From: Acidobacteriota bacterium
GTDB taxonomy: Bacteria; Acidobacteriota; Terriglobia; 2-12-FULL-54-10
DNA length: 49,570 nucleotides
Assembly (NCBI GenBank): GCA_009691245.1
Contig: SHUM01000023.1
Location: 1-49,570 of the forward strand
Reading direction: 5' to 3'
Position 1 is the first letter of the stretch. Every line of letters starts with the position of its first letter. The translations under genes and the position numbers were made by a program. This document shows positions 1 through 9,811 of this stretch, in pieces. Below the pieces are notes generated by a model. That model was not told where the DNA came from. It ran no database searches and saw only the letters and a program-made list of their open reading frames with translations.

Positions 1-26
1 GGGCTCTCATCGGAATCATCCGCGCA

Positions 27-1712
27 CTAAATTACCGACTTCCTTTTGAGCCAGTCTTGCAGTGTCTCAACCGACATGCCTTCTACGTTAAGCGAGTGGT
101 GCGTAGCGTCCAGCGCGATGGTGGGCTTTTCCACAATGGCCAGGCAAATGAGGCCCGCCTGATTCAGGCTGTTGGCGATCAGCGCGGCGGATTCGCCGTA
201 ACTCTCGGCGTCGATCACCGAGGCGGCGTGGCCCGCGTCAAACAACCGGCGTTCCACTTGATAGGCCAGTTCGCGGGCATTGGTTCCGGTCATCCAGATT
301 GTCGCGGGCTTCTGCGCGAAGCGGGCGGCGCGCTCTTCCGAAGTTACATTGCGCGCCATCCCTCCTTGGCCGCCGTCATCGGCCAAGCCCAGGATCATCC
401 CCGCGCCAACCGTGGCGTTGGTCAACCGGTCGATGATGATGAACGATCCGGTGCCGCGGCTGCGTGTGTAGGGGTCAAAGGCCAGCGGCGCGCTTAGGCC
501 CACTTCGCATAGCGCAATCCCATTCAATTTCAACTGCTCGACGTGGACGTGCTCCAGCGTGTTCACGTCGATGCGGTAATGGATGCGCGCCACGGAGCCG
601 TTGACCGTCTTGGTGTTCTGCTTGATGTAATACTGCTTTCCGGGAACCAGCGGCGATTCGTTCATCCAAACAATATGCGCGCGCAGGTGCGTGCCGGTCA
701 TCGGCAGATTGTCGGGCCGCACCAGCATGTCGCCGCGGCTGACGTCGATCTCGTCTTCCAGCGTTACGGTGACAGCCTGCGGCGGGAAGGCCTCTTCAAT
801 GTCGCCGTCGAATGTAACGATGGATTTCACGCGGCTGCGCTTGTGCGAGGGCAGCGCCAGCACGGGGTCGCCGCGACGCAGCACGCCGGCGGCCATGGTC
901 CCGCTGAATCCGCGAAAGTCGAGGTTGGGCCGGTTCACCCACTGCACGGGAAAGCGCACGTCTTCGTAATTCTCGTCGTTGGTGATCTTGATATTTTCGA
1001 GCAAGCTCATCAGCGGCTCACCCCTAGACTCGCCGTTGAGCCACCACGGCATCGACTGGCTGGCGTAGACAACGTTGTCGCCCTTGAGCGCCGAGATGGG
1101 CATGAAGTGGACATCATGCTTATGTCCCGTGGCCTGTTCAAGGTTGGACAAAAACTCAACGTAACTTTGGCGAATCTGGTTGAAGGCCGCTTCGCTGTAC
1201 CCCACCAAATCCATTTTGTTGATGGCCACGATGATGTGCCGGATGCCCAGCAGCGAGACGATGAAGCTGTGCCGGCGCGTCTGCGTGGCCACGCCGTTGC
1301 GCGCGTCTACCAGAATGATCGCCAGCGAGCAGGTGGACGCTCCTGTCGCCATGTTGCGCGTGTACTGCTCGTGCCCCGGCGTGTCGGCGATGATGAACTT
1401 GCGCTTGGAGGTCGAGAAGTAACGATACGCCACATCAATGGTGATGCCCTGCTCGCGCTCGGCCTGCAGGCCATCCACCAGCAGCGCCAAATCCACTTCA
1501 GCGCCCACCGTGCCGAAGCGCGCGCTGTCCTTGGTTACAGCCGCAAGTTGATCTTCATAGATAATTTTCGAGTCGTGCAGGAGCCGCCCGATCAGCGTGC
1601 TCTTGCCGTCATCCACGCTGCCGCAGGTGAGCAGGCGCAGCAGTTGCTTGCGCTCATGCTGCGCGAGGTATGCGTGGATGTCGGTGCCGATCAATTCCGA
1701 TTGATGAGACAT
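27..1712 (-). CDS. cysN: Sulfate adenylyltransferase large subunit with degenerate APS-kinase-like tail
   Basis: This is the GTPase subunit of ATP sulfurylase. It couples GTP hydrolysis to formation of adenylyl sulfate (APS) by CysD in assimilatory sulfate reduction. The translation-factor fold is evident: G1 motif GSVDDGKST at residues 31-39, DTPGHEQY near residue 111 and NKMD near 166, followed by EF-Tu-like beta-barrel domains. The last ~90 residues (from about 470) resemble the start of an APS kinase (CysC) domain (IWMTG, VERRL, AGLI), but the Gly-rich P-loop with Lys-Ser/Thr is missing and the domain is roughly half length. It therefore appears to be a vestigial CysNC fusion with no kinase activity. 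The gene lies downstream of cysD on the same strand, 103 bp away. The stop is TAG. The start at 1712 has only a weak ribosome site. Confidence 0.95.
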   Translation of the reverse strand: MSHQSELIGTDIHAYLAQHERKQLLRLLTCGSVDDGKSTLIGRLLHDSKIIYEDQLAAVTKDSARFGTVGAEVDLALLVDGLQAEREQGITIDVAYRYFSTSKRKFIIADTPGHEQYTRNMATGASTCSLAIILVDARNGVATQTRRHSFIVSLLGIRHIIVAINKMDLVGYSEAAFNQIRQSYVEFLSNLEQATGHKHDVHFMPISALKGDNVVYASQSMPWWLNGESRGEPLMSLLENIKITNDENYEDVRFPVQWVNRPNLDFRGFSGTMAAGVLRRGDPVLALPSHKRSRVKSIVTFDGDIEEAFPPQAVTVTLEDEIDVSRGDMLVRPDNLPMTGTHLRAHIVWMNESPLVPGKQYYIKQNTKTVNGSVARIHYRIDVNTLEHVHVEQLKLNGIALCEVGLSAPLAFDPYTRSRGTGSFIIIDRLTNATVGAGMILGLADDGGQGGMARNVTSEERAARFAQKPATIWMTGTNARELAYQVERRLFDAGHAASVIDAESYGESAALIANSLNQAGLICLAIVEKPTIALDATHHSLNVEGMSVETLQDWLKRKSVI

Positions 1713-1742
1713 AGATTACCGGGGAGCCACTGTTGCAAAGCG

Positions 1743-1772
1743 GGAAGCATAGGAGGCAAAGGAGGCAGAGGA
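1743..1772. repeat. Purine-rich AGGAGGCA-type repeat between cysD and cysN
   Basis: Two adjacent purine-rich 9-bp units of the form (A)GGAGGCA(A/G)A lie in the cysD-cysN spacer. Similar AGGAAGCAG units occur inside the coding sequence of the PilN-like gene (about 30655-30690) and, on the minus strand, at the 5' end of the PagL gene (about 42950-42985). The function is unknown. Confidence 0.35.
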
Positions 1773-1815
1773 TCGGAAAAAGCTGAAGGCTACTCCGTTC
1801 CTATGCTTCCTTCCC

Positions 1816-2724
1816 TCAAAAGTATCCTTCCTTCTTTTTCTCTTCCATCGAGCCGGCGCCGTCGTGGTCGATGATGCGGCCCTGCCGCTCCGACGTGGTG
1901 GCCAGCAGCATCTCCTGAATGATGTCGGTCAGCGTGGTGGCTTGCGACTCCACCGCGCCGGTCAGCGGGTAGCAGCCCAGCGTGCGGAAGCGGACCATCT
2001 TCATCTGCGGCTTCTCGCCGGGCTTGAAAACCATGCGGTCGTCATCGGCCATGATGAGCGTGCCGTCGCGGTCCACCACGGGGCGGGGCTTCGCAAAGTA
2101 GAGCGGCACGATGGGAATCTTCTCCATGTAGATGTATTGCCAGATGTCCAGCTCCGTCCAGTTCGAGAGCGGGAAGACGCGGATCGATTCGCCCTTGTTG
2201 ATCTTGCCGTTGTAAACGTTCCACAGTTCGGGGCGCTGGTTCTTCGGGTCCCAACGATGCTGCGAGTCGCGGAAGGAATAGACGCGCTCCTTGGCGCGGG
2301 ATTTTTCTTCCTCGCGTCGCGCGCCGCCGAAGGCTGCGTCGTAGCGATACTTGTCGAGCGCCTGCTTCAGCGACTCGGTCTTCATCACGTCGGTGTGCTT
2401 CTTGCTGCCGTGGGTGAATGGGCCGATGCCCTGGCGCACGCCCTCTTCATTGATATGCACGATCAGGTGCAAGCCCAGTTCCTTGGCGCGACGCTCGCGG
2501 AACTCGATCATTTCGCTGAATTTCCACGTGGTGTCCACGTGCAGAAAGGGGAACGGCGGGCGGCCCGGATGGAACGACTTCAGCGCCAGATGCAGCATCA
2601 CGGAGGAGTCCTTGCCGATGGAGTAGAGCATCACCGGGCGCTCGAACTCCGCCACCACCTCGCGCATGATGTGGATGCTCTCGGCTTCCAGTTCCTTCAG
2701 ATGAGTCAGGCGATATTCGCTCAT
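1816..2724 (-). CDS. cysD: Sulfate adenylyltransferase small subunit
   Basis: This is the catalytic subunit of ATP sulfurylase. It transfers AMP from ATP to sulfate to make APS, in a complex with CysN. It belongs to the PAPS reductase/PP-loop family, with the signature [11 protein letters not shown] about 35-45 residues from the start. It also carries the highly conserved [12 protein letters not shown] segment, the [17 protein letters not shown] segment and the [12 protein letters not shown] segment typical of CysD. The start was placed at the ATG preceding [12 protein letters not shown], giving 302 residues, the usual family length. An upstream in-frame ATG would add only four residues. The gene is first in the cysDN operon and divergent from the ferrochelatase gene. 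Confidence 0.96.
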   Translation of the reverse strand: MSEYRLTHLKELEAESIHIMREVVAEFERPVMLYSIGKDSSVMLHLALKSFHPGRPPFPFLHVDTTWKFSEMIEFRERRAKELGLHLIVHINEEGVRQGIGPFTHGSKKHTDVMKTESLKQALDKYRYDAAFGGARREEEKSRAKERVYSFRDSQHRWDPKNQRPELWNVYNGKINKGESIRVFPLSNWTELDIWQYIYMEKIPIVPLYFAKPRPVVDRDGTLIMADDDRMVFKPGEKPQMKMVRFRTLGCYPLTGAVESQATTLTDIIQEMLLATTSERQGRIIDHDGAGSMEEKKKEGYF

Positions 2725-2772
2725 GCCAATCAACAATCACTATCTCTGTTCAGCAAAGTGCGTCAAACTTTC

Positions 2773-2778
2773 ATTATA
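2773..2778 (-). promoter_or_regulatory. Candidate -10 element for cysDN
   Basis: On the minus strand a perfect TATAAT lies about 48 bp upstream of the cysD ATG, in the 145-bp divergent cysD-hemH spacer. No convincing -35 hexamer was found at 17 bp. This is inferred from sequence only. Confidence 0.4.
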
Positions 2779-2869
2779 GATGATTTCGCTCGTGGACTTC
2801 TCGCGTCGGCTGACGTACTTTGCTTATACTTGAGTTAGCGGCATAGCAGGATAGGGGATTCGCGTCGTC

Positions 2870-3889
2870 ATGTCAGATGCCATTTTAATCTTCTCCTTTG
2901 GCGGCCCCGAGAAGCGCGGCGAGGTGATGCCGTTCCTTGAGAACGTCGTCGCCGGGCGCAACGTGCCGCGCGAGCGCCTGCTTGAAGTCGCCGAACACTA
3001 CTATCACTTCGGCGGGCGGAGTCCCATTAACGATCACAACCGCGCTCTGATTGCATCGCTCGAAGCGTTGCTGAAGCAACAGGGCCCCGCGCTGCCGGTC
3101 TATTGGGGCAACCGCAACTGGCATCCCTTTCTCGCCGATACACTTGAAACGATGGCGCGCGACGGAGTGCGCCGGGCGTTCGTATTTGCCACCTCCGCTT
3201 TTGGGTCCTACTCAGGATGTCGCCGGTATATTGAAGATTTGGACCAAGCCGCCAACGAGGTTAAAACGAAGACGGGCGGCAGCGTGCCCGAGCTGGTGAA
3301 GCTGCGGCTGTACTGGAACCATCCCGGCTTCATCGAGCCGATGATCGACCTCGTGCGCGGAGCATACGCGCAAATCCCCGCGCCGCGCCGTGACGGCACT
3401 GCGATGGTCTATACCGCGCACAGCGTGCCGATGTCGATGGCCAGCTCCGGCCCTTATGTTTTGCAACTGAAGGAAGCCTCGGCCACCGTTTCCGACGCTC
3501 TTGGCATTAGGGAATGGAAGCTGGTCTATCAGAGCCGCAGCGGTCCGTTGACGCAACCTTGGTTGGAGCCAGACGTGCTGGATCACCTCCGTGGACTCAA
3601 GACCGCCGGGCGCACGGACGTGGTGGTGGCGCCCATCGGCTTCGTCAGCGACCACATGGAGGTTCTCTACGACCTCGACACCGAGGCGAAGCAGCTCTGC
3701 GCTGAGTTGGGATTAAACATGGTCCGCGCCGGGACGGCCGGCGGCGATGCGCGCTTCGTGGAGATGATTCGTGAGCTTGTGCTGGAGCAGATGGGGGAAG
3801 TGAAAACGCGCCGTGCCGTGGGACCGAGCGGTGCTTTCCCGGACATCTGTCCCGCGGGTTGCTGCGCGCTGCCGCAGCGTCCTCGATAA
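2870..3889 (+). CDS. hemH: Ferrochelatase with putative [2Fe-2S] cysteines
   Basis: The enzyme inserts ferrous iron into a porphyrin at the end of heme synthesis (protoporphyrin, or coproporphyrin if the organism uses the coproporphyrin-dependent route). Visible family marks are the FGGRSPIN segment near residues 48-54, FATSAFGSYSGCRRY near 106-120, the catalytic-His segment YTAHSVPMSM and the metal-site segment FVSDHMEVLYDLD. Cys117 together with the C-terminal cluster Cys327, Cys331 and Cys332 (CPAGCC) resembles the cysteine set that binds a [2Fe-2S] cluster in actinobacterial and some other ferrochelatases. The length (339 aa) is normal. It is transcribed alone and divergently from cysD. 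A GC-rich hairpin follows the stop codon. Confidence 0.95.
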   Translation: MSDAILIFSFGGPEKRGEVMPFLENVVAGRNVPRERLLEVAEHYYHFGGRSPINDHNRALIASLEALLKQQGPALPVYWGNRNWHPFLADTLETMARDGVRRAFVFATSAFGSYSGCRRYIEDLDQAANEVKTKTGGSVPELVKLRLYWNHPGFIEPMIDLVRGAYAQIPAPRRDGTAMVYTAHSVPMSMASSGPYVLQLKEASATVSDALGIREWKLVYQSRSGPLTQPWLEPDVLDHLRGLKTAGRTDVVVAPIGFVSDHMEVLYDLDTEAKQLCAELGLNMVRAGTAGGDARFVEMIRELVLEQMGEVKTRRAVGPSGAFPDICPAGCCALPQRPR

Positions 3890-3908
3890 TTGTCTTCGCC
3901 AAAAGGAA

Positions 3909-3934
3909 ACGGCCCGGGCGCAAACCCGGGCCGT
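3909..3934. terminator. GC-rich hairpin between convergent hemH and the TonB receptor
   Basis: The arms ACGGCCCGGG and CCCGGGCCGT are a perfect 10-bp inverted repeat around a 6-nt loop, in the 68-bp gap between two convergent genes. There is no clear U tract on either strand. It is probably a bidirectional transcription barrier. Confidence 0.6.
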
Positions 3935-3957
3935 CGTAATGGATGTTGTCTCCCGCC

Positions 3958-6900
3958 TTAAAATTCGTATCGCAGCGAGAACTGAATCTGCCGGGACGTG
4001 GTGGTGGTGCCTTTGATCTGCCCGGCGGTGGCGTTGCGCGTGCCCGCGGCGTTGCTGACGATTACACGCTCGGCTTCCTCGGGAACGCGGAAGTTGGCGC
4101 GGTCGAGCAGGTTGAACAGCTCGGCACGGAACTCAATCAGCCGGGACTCGGAGAAGTGGAATCGCTTCTTGGTGGTGAAATCCACCTGAGCTAGTCCCGG
4201 TCCGATCAGCGTATCGCGGCCCAGGTTGCCGAGCGTCCCCGGCTCGGGGCGCACGAACTGCGAGGCGTCGAAATACTTCGTGGGATTGCCGGGGTTGGTG
4301 GGGTTGGTATCGCCGCCGGGAATGAGCTCCGGTCGCAGATGATCGCCGCGGCTGCGCACGCTGACAAACGCGTTGTCGAAGCCGAGCAGCGGAGTGAACG
4401 GGTGTCCGGTGGCGAGATTCAGGATGCCGCCCACTTGCCAGCCGCCCGCGACAGTTTTCAGCACCGTGCCCCAGCTTTCGACCCTGGGCAGGTCGTAGGT
4501 GGAGCTCATCGAGAAGACGTGGCGCGCGTCAAACGCGGACAGGCCCTTCTCGCCGTCGTTCTTGTCGAACAGGCTCTGCATGGCCACGGTGTTCAAGCCC
4601 TCCGAGCTGTAGCTGAAGATGCTGCCGGTATCGATGCTCTTCGACCAGGTGTAGGAGCCCTGGAACTGCAAGCCCGCGGACATGCGGCGGTTGAGCACGG
4701 TCTGGAAGGCGTTGTAATAGCTGTCGCCGCCCGTGGTGCGGTACTGCATGGTGGCAAAGTTCGGATTGCGCACCGGGCTGCCATTGGTGAACACCAGGCG
4801 TCCGTCGGAGGCGCGCTTGGTGGGGATGCGGCTGTTGGCGTTCAGCGTGAACTGCGTGCTATGCACGGCATGCGCGCCGACATAGTAAACGGCGAAGCCC
4901 ATGTTGCCGGGCAACTGCTGCTGAATGCCCAGGTTGTACTGCAGGCGATAGGGCTGCTTCAGGTTGTAGTCCATCAACTGCAACGCCACCGCCGCCGGCG
5001 CGCCGTTGCGAATGGACTGATAGCCATTGGGGAAGGGAAGCTGCGTCTGCGCGTTGGGCGTCAGCGTGCGCGTGAGCGCCATGGGGGGATTGGACTGGAT
5101 CAGCGGCAGGTAGTAGTAAGTCGAGAGCTGATCGTCATAGCGGCCAAACCCGGCGCGCACCGCCGTGCGCTGATTGCCGAACACGTCCCAGGCGAGGCCG
5201 ATGCGCGGCGCGAAGTTCTTGAGCGAGGGATTCTGGAAGAACGTGGTCCCGGTGGTCAGCTTGGGGTCTTCCAGGCGGATCAGCGTGGATTGATTTTCGC
5301 GCGTGGAAGTCGGCAGGCCGATGAACTCATAGCGCAGGCCGATGTTCATCGTCAGCCGCGGCGTCAGATGCACGTCATCCTGCACAAAGAAGCCCCACAG
5401 ATTCTGATTGATGTAGGGCAGCGGCTCGGAGTCCGGGTCGTCGGCCTGGAACTGGCTGGGGATGGCGGCGATGAAATTGCTGATGCTGGTGAAGGCGTAG
5501 CGTCCGCCGAAGGTGCGGCTGGACGTGCCGTAGCTGAACTTCTGGCGCTGGAACTCCATGCCGAACTTGATGGCGTGCGAACCGCGATTGATGCTGACCG
5601 CGTTCGAGAACTGGTAACTGTCGAGCAGCATCTGACGGTCCAGGATAGGCTCCATCAGGAACTGCATGCCGTCGAGGCCGGTAACTTCAAAGGAGAAGTT
5701 CGGAATGCCGGGGACCAGTTCGAGGCTCTGGGGCACGGTGATGAGCGGGTAGCGGTAGGCAACGATGTGGCTGCGATTCATGCCGAAGCGAAAGGCATTC
5801 AGCATGGACGGAGAGAACGTGTGGGTCTGGCCCAGCGTGACATACTGATTGCGATTGTCGGTCAGGCTCTCCGAGATCACAATGCCGTCGCGCGGCGAGG
5901 GCCCGCCGAACTGTCCGTCGTCGAAGGTGTAGCTGCCCGAGATGTTGTCCGACTCGGAGATGTTGTAGTCGCCCTTGCCCACGATGTACTCCTCGGTGGA
6001 TTTGGTGGAGGTGGTAGTCTCGCGGGTGCCGCGGCCCAGCAGCGCCAGCGCGGCGTCCTGCGGCGTGATAATGTTCGGCAGCGGAATCAGATCCAGGTAC
6101 GGCTTGATGGCCGGGTTCACCGGGCCGAGAGCGCCATTCTTCGCTGCCGCGGTCATCACGTTGTTGGTGCCGGTGACGGCCAGCCGCTCGCGCAGGCCCT
6201 CATAGTTGCCGAAGAAGAACAGCTTGTCGCGCACGATGGGTCCGCCGGCGCTGCCGCCGAACTGATTGCGCTTGAACGGATCGGTCTTCTGGTCGCTGTC
6301 GAAGTAGTTGGGAGAATCCAGCGCGCTGTTGCGCAGGTAGTGGAACAGCGAGCCATGCAGCGTGTTGGTGCCTGCCTTATGCACCACGTTCAGGATGCCG
6401 CCGGCGGACTTGCCGTACTCGGCGCCGAAGGTGTTGGTGAGCACCTGGAACTCCTGAATGGCGTCCAAGCCCAGGTTGTGGCCGGTAGCGCTGCCGGGCG
6501 AGGTGCCCGCGCCGTCGCTGATGTCCAGTCCGTTCAGCCGGAAGGACACTTGATTATGCCGCGCGCCGGAGACGGAGAAGCGGGTGCCCATTCCGCGATT
6601 CACTTCGCGGCTTTGCTCGCGATACTGCACCACGCCGGGCTGCAAGAGCGCCAACTGCGTGTAGTCGCGGCCGTTGAGCGGCAGGTCGCGAATCTGCTCA
6701 CGGTTAACCAGCGTGCCAACCGCCGCGCTGGTGGTGTCCACCATGGGAGCCGATTCCTGAATGGTAACCACTTCGGAGACCGCGCCGGGGTTCAGGGTGA
6801 AGTTGATCACCGCCTGCTGGCCGATGGTCAGCGCAAGCCCGGAGCGAATCTCCGTCTGGAAGCCTTGCGATCCGGCCTGCACAGTATAGTTGCCAATGGC

Positions 6901-7152
6901 AAGATTGGGCGCCAGATAGCGGCCTTGGCTGTCTGACGTGATGGTGCGCGTGCTGCCGGTGTCGGTGTGATTTATCACCACCTCGGCACCCGGAACGACC
7001 GCGCCGGAACTATCCTGCACGATGCCGGAGATGGTGCCGGTGGTGCCCTGCGCCTGTGCTGTTGATGGCATCCAACCTGCCACGAAGAGCGTCAGCGCAA
7101 TCGTGAAAGCCGGCAGGCTTGTCCATTTCAGGTCAGTCTGGAATAAATTCAT
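3958..7152 (-). CDS. Oar-like TonB-dependent outer-membrane receptor
   Basis: This is a large outer-membrane beta-barrel receptor of the type abundant in Acidobacteriota, probably importing oligosaccharides or other large ligands with TonB energy. The product (1064 aa) has a signal peptide (hydrophobic FTIALTLFVAGW, then AQAQ), a carboxypeptidase regulatory-like beta-sandwich (about 35-115, ISGIVQDSSGAVVPGAEV), a plug domain (LPLNGRDYTQL, then an EFQVLTNTFGAEYGKSAGG segment) and a long barrel ending in the aromatic beta-signal QFSLRYEF. The ATG at 7152 was preferred over one 13 codons upstream because AGGAGG lies just upstream of it (about 7159-7164, minus strand) and the signal peptide then starts properly. 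The gene stands alone, so the substrate is not indicated by context. Confidence 0.93.
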   Translation of the reverse strand: MNLFQTDLKWTSLPAFTIALTLFVAGWMPSTAQAQGTTGTISGIVQDSSGAVVPGAEVVINHTDTGSTRTITSDSQGRYLAPNLAIGNYTVQAGSQGFQTEIRSGLALTIGQQAVINFTLNPGAVSEVVTIQESAPMVDTTSAAVGTLVNREQIRDLPLNGRDYTQLALLQPGVVQYREQSREVNRGMGTRFSVSGARHNQVSFRLNGLDISDGAGTSPGSATGHNLGLDAIQEFQVLTNTFGAEYGKSAGGILNVVHKAGTNTLHGSLFHYLRNSALDSPNYFDSDQKTDPFKRNQFGGSAGGPIVRDKLFFFGNYEGLRERLAVTGTNNVMTAAAKNGALGPVNPAIKPYLDLIPLPNIITPQDAALALLGRGTRETTTSTKSTEEYIVGKGDYNISESDNISGSYTFDDGQFGGPSPRDGIVISESLTDNRNQYVTLGQTHTFSPSMLNAFRFGMNRSHIVAYRYPLITVPQSLELVPGIPNFSFEVTGLDGMQFLMEPILDRQMLLDSYQFSNAVSINRGSHAIKFGMEFQRQKFSYGTSSRTFGGRYAFTSISNFIAAIPSQFQADDPDSEPLPYINQNLWGFFVQDDVHLTPRLTMNIGLRYEFIGLPTSTRENQSTLIRLEDPKLTTGTTFFQNPSLKNFAPRIGLAWDVFGNQRTAVRAGFGRYDDQLSTYYYLPLIQSNPPMALTRTLTPNAQTQLPFPNGYQSIRNGAPAAVALQLMDYNLKQPYRLQYNLGIQQQLPGNMGFAVYYVGAHAVHSTQFTLNANSRIPTKRASDGRLVFTNGSPVRNPNFATMQYRTTGGDSYYNAFQTVLNRRMSAGLQFQGSYTWSKSIDTGSIFSYSSEGLNTVAMQSLFDKNDGEKGLSAFDARHVFSMSSTYDLPRVESWGTVLKTVAGGWQVGGILNLATGHPFTPLLGFDNAFVSVRSRGDHLRPELIPGGDTNPTNPGNPTKYFDASQFVRPEPGTLGNLGRDTLIGPGLAQVDFTTKKRFHFSESRLIEFRAELFNLLDRANFRVPEEAERVIVSNAAGTRNATAGQIKGTTTTSRQIQFSLRYEF

Positions 7153-7441
7153 ATCGATCCTCCTGATAAGTTCCGTTCCGAGGGGAACCATTCGCGTGAC
7201 TTCGTTAATCGTTAATGAATAGAATCCGAAGCATTTTTGCTTGATTTAGGGCCAAAGTCAATCCCCAATTAAGGCGTACCGGATCGTCCATCAATGGATC
7301 GCAAATTTACTGCGGCGCCAACCCATCCAGTTAACAATTCGCAATCCTGGGCATTTTGTGTCCGGTCAGCCCAAATGGGGTGGAAGAGTTCTATTACCAA
7401 TTCCGCCGAGCGAACTTGATGCTGTCGGCATGGAGCTGGGC

Positions 7442-7597
7442 AGTGGGTCAATTTGAATTCCGGATGCCGGATTCGACGGTGTCATCCTGAGCGCAGCGAA
7501 GGATATGCTTTCCAAACTGTTGCAGAAAAGCATATCCTTTGCTGCGCTCAGGATGACAGGCCGCCACCCTCGGTCGCAAAATTCAAACTGACCCACT
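7442..7597. repeat. Nested palindromic intergenic element
   Basis: This is a nested inverted repeat in the 694-bp non-coding stretch between the TonB receptor and the histidine kinase. Outer arms (7442-7459 and 7580-7597) pair AGTGGGTCAATTTGAATT with its near complement. Inner arms (7481-7509 and 7529-7558) are a near-perfect hairpin built on TCCTGAGCGCAGCGAAGGA. A partial copy of the inner motif occurs at 28939-28960, and a copy of the outer arm at about 20245-20267. It is therefore dispersed and probably a REP/MITE-type element. No gene is seen in the rest of the stretch (7153-7846). Confidence 0.8.
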
Positions 7598-7846
7598 ACC
7601 TTGGGCTGGGTAAGCTGGTTTTATCTACTGCATCTAGTATACAATCACTGAGATGAGCGCTTAGTCAGTGCTCACAAGCCAGTGGATATCACCCCGCCAG
7701 TCCACTGATTCTAATAATTGAATTATTGTTCATTGTGTGCGTTTAGTCTCTGTGGAAGGGTCTTTCGTTCCAATTTGCTTATGAATCAGCCTGGGTAATC
7801 GGGGGCAGGGTCCTCCAATACAATCGATATTCATCAGGGCCGCATT

Positions 7847-9778
7847 ATGGAATCAGCTAATCCGTCGCTTTACCGGGAGGTTCTCGACTCCATCCCGAGC
7901 ATGGTGGGTTTGTTCAGCCCAGAGGGCATCGTCCTGGATGTCAATCTCGCTCCATTGGAAATGTATGGACTGCGCCGCGATGAAGTCATTGGCAAGCTAT
8001 TCTGGGATACCCCATGGTTTGCCCACAGTCCCGAGGAACAGAGGCTGTGGAAGGACACTTTCCAAAGGCTCCAGCTCGGCGAGGTGGTTGATCTTGAAAC
8101 CCGCACACAGTTGCCAGATGGCGGTAGCGTCTATTTCCAGCAGTACTTTGTTCCAGCGGTGAATGCCACGGGGAAGATCACCCACGTCATTGGGTTTGCG
8201 ACTGACATCACAGACATGAAGCTTGTGGAAGCGGAACTGAGGAAGAAGGAAAAACATTTTCAGATGCTGGCTTCCTCCGGTGCCGCCTATACCGTCATCA
8301 TTCAGGATGGCTTGATTCGGGAGGCCAGTAAGTCGTACCAGGAGGCTGTCGGGTATCCGATTCAGGAACTAATAGGCAATAGCTTCCTGCTTCAAGTGCA
8401 TCCTGATTATTGGGATGTGGTGCGAGAGAACGCCGCCAAACGTTTAGCCGGAAATGCCCCACCGACTTCTTATGAAATCAAGATTGTTACCAAAGGCGGA
8501 GAAGAGCGTTGGCTCTCCGTTTCGGGTGAGCAGATAAGTTTTGAAGGGCGACCGGCGATTCTGGGGACCGGGTTTGACATCACCCGTCTCAAGATGGCGG
8601 AAGAGGAACTGCGCCGCAGCCAGTCGCAACTGAAAGCGCTGCTGGAAGCGGTTCCCGACGCCGTATTTCGCTACCAGACCGATGGAACCTTAATCGCCTT
8701 CCATCCCCCTAAACCTTACTGGGAGCTGGCTATTCCTCCGGAGAGGCTTGTAGGGTCAAATATTCGTGACATGGACGTTCCTCCCGAAGTTGTCCAATTT
8801 CTTTTGGAAGCCACGCAACGCGCGGTCTCAACTCAGCACCCTCAGTTGGTTGAGTACTCACTTCCCACTCCGGCAGGATCACGGACTTTCGAGGCCCGTC
8901 TTGCTGCAAGCTTAAACGACGAAGTGGTGTCGATTGTTCGCGACGTTACCGTCCGCAAGGAACACGAAGATTCTCTCCGCAGCTTCAATGCCCGGCTGGA
9001 GGAGCAGGTGTTCGAGCGGACTCTTCAGCTTGTGGAGGCGAAAGAATCGGCGGAAGCAGCCAACCGGGCCAAGAGTGCATTCTTGGCCGGAATGAGCCAC
9101 GATTTGCGGACCCCGCTCACTTCCATCATCGGGCTGAGCGAGTTGTTGCAGAAGGAAGGCTCATCTGGGGCCATCACCAATATCACTCCCCATGTCATCA
9201 AAGACATGGAGAAAATTTCCGGCTCCGGCAAGCAGTTGCTCGAAATGATCAATGACATTCTTGATTATTCAAAAATTGAATCGGACAGCCTCAGCATTCT
9301 GCCGAGGTGGGTATCCATTTCCGAGGTTCTGCAATCCGTGAGGGATCTCACCGATTCGCTCATTCAAACCAATGGGAATGCCATGGTTTTTGAAGTCGAG
9401 GAGCAAGGCGAGTTTTGGGCCGATCCGACCCGCTTTAGGCAGGTGATCTGCAACCTAATTTCAAACGCGGCAAAATTTACGCATCATGGAACCATTACTC
9501 TGCGTGTGGTTAAGGAGGCTGGAGCGGATTTTCCCTGGCATTGCTGGCACGTCCTGGATACCGGGAGAGGAGTCCCGGAGATTTTTCGTGAACAACTCTT
9601 TCGACCATTTCAGCAATACCAGGACGAAGTTCCCGCAAAGGGTGGAAGCACGGGTCTGGGCTTGGCCATTAGCCGACATCTCTGCGAATTGATGGGCGGA
9701 TTCCTGGAGTATGCGCCCCGAGAGATGGGCGGCTCACGATTTACTGTTCGTTTGCCCATCCTGCCGCGCAGGAACTAA
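7847..9778 (+). CDS. PAS-PAS-PAS hybrid-less sensor histidine kinase
   Basis: This is a signal-sensing histidine autokinase of 643 aa with no transmembrane segment, so it is probably cytoplasmic. Three PAS domains follow one another (about 10-125, 137-255 and 258-370; the first two end in GFATDITDMK and GFDITRLK). A short coiled coil (EEQVFERTLQLVEAKESAEAA) leads to a HisKA domain with H-box MSHDLRTPLTSI near residue 416. The HATPase_c domain has N-box CNLISNAAKF, G1 DTGRGVPE and G2 GGSTGLGLA. No receiver domain or response regulator gene adjoins it, so it is an orphan kinase. PAS residues do not reveal a cofactor. Confidence 0.93.
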   Translation: MESANPSLYREVLDSIPSMVGLFSPEGIVLDVNLAPLEMYGLRRDEVIGKLFWDTPWFAHSPEEQRLWKDTFQRLQLGEVVDLETRTQLPDGGSVYFQQYFVPAVNATGKITHVIGFATDITDMKLVEAELRKKEKHFQMLASSGAAYTVIIQDGLIREASKSYQEAVGYPIQELIGNSFLLQVHPDYWDVVRENAAKRLAGNAPPTSYEIKIVTKGGEERWLSVSGEQISFEGRPAILGTGFDITRLKMAEEELRRSQSQLKALLEAVPDAVFRYQTDGTLIAFHPPKPYWELAIPPERLVGSNIRDMDVPPEVVQFLLEATQRAVSTQHPQLVEYSLPTPAGSRTFEARLAASLNDEVVSIVRDVTVRKEHEDSLRSFNARLEEQVFERTLQLVEAKESAEAANRAKSAFLAGMSHDLRTPLTSIIGLSELLQKEGSSGAITNITPHVIKDMEKISGSGKQLLEMINDILDYSKIESDSLSILPRWVSISEVLQSVRDLTDSLIQTNGNAMVFEVEEQGEFWADPTRFRQVICNLISNAAKFTHHGTITLRVVKEAGADFPWHCWHVLDTGRGVPEIFREQLFRPFQQYQDEVPAKGGSTGLGLAISRHLCELMGGFLEYAPREMGGSRFTVRLPILPRRN

Positions 9779-9811
9779 CCAGCAGGAATTTGGAAGCCGC
9801 GGACACGCCAC

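Noticed and set aside
543-1874. 443-residue open frame antisense to cysN
   Set aside because: cysN is certain from its GTPase motifs; the antisense product is His/Arg/Val-rich without motifs.
4339-6936. 865-residue open frame antisense to the TonB receptor
   Set aside because: High GC opens antisense frames. The product is low-complexity Ala/Val/Arg/Gly without domains, and the opposite strand has a clear receptor with signal peptide and ribosome site.
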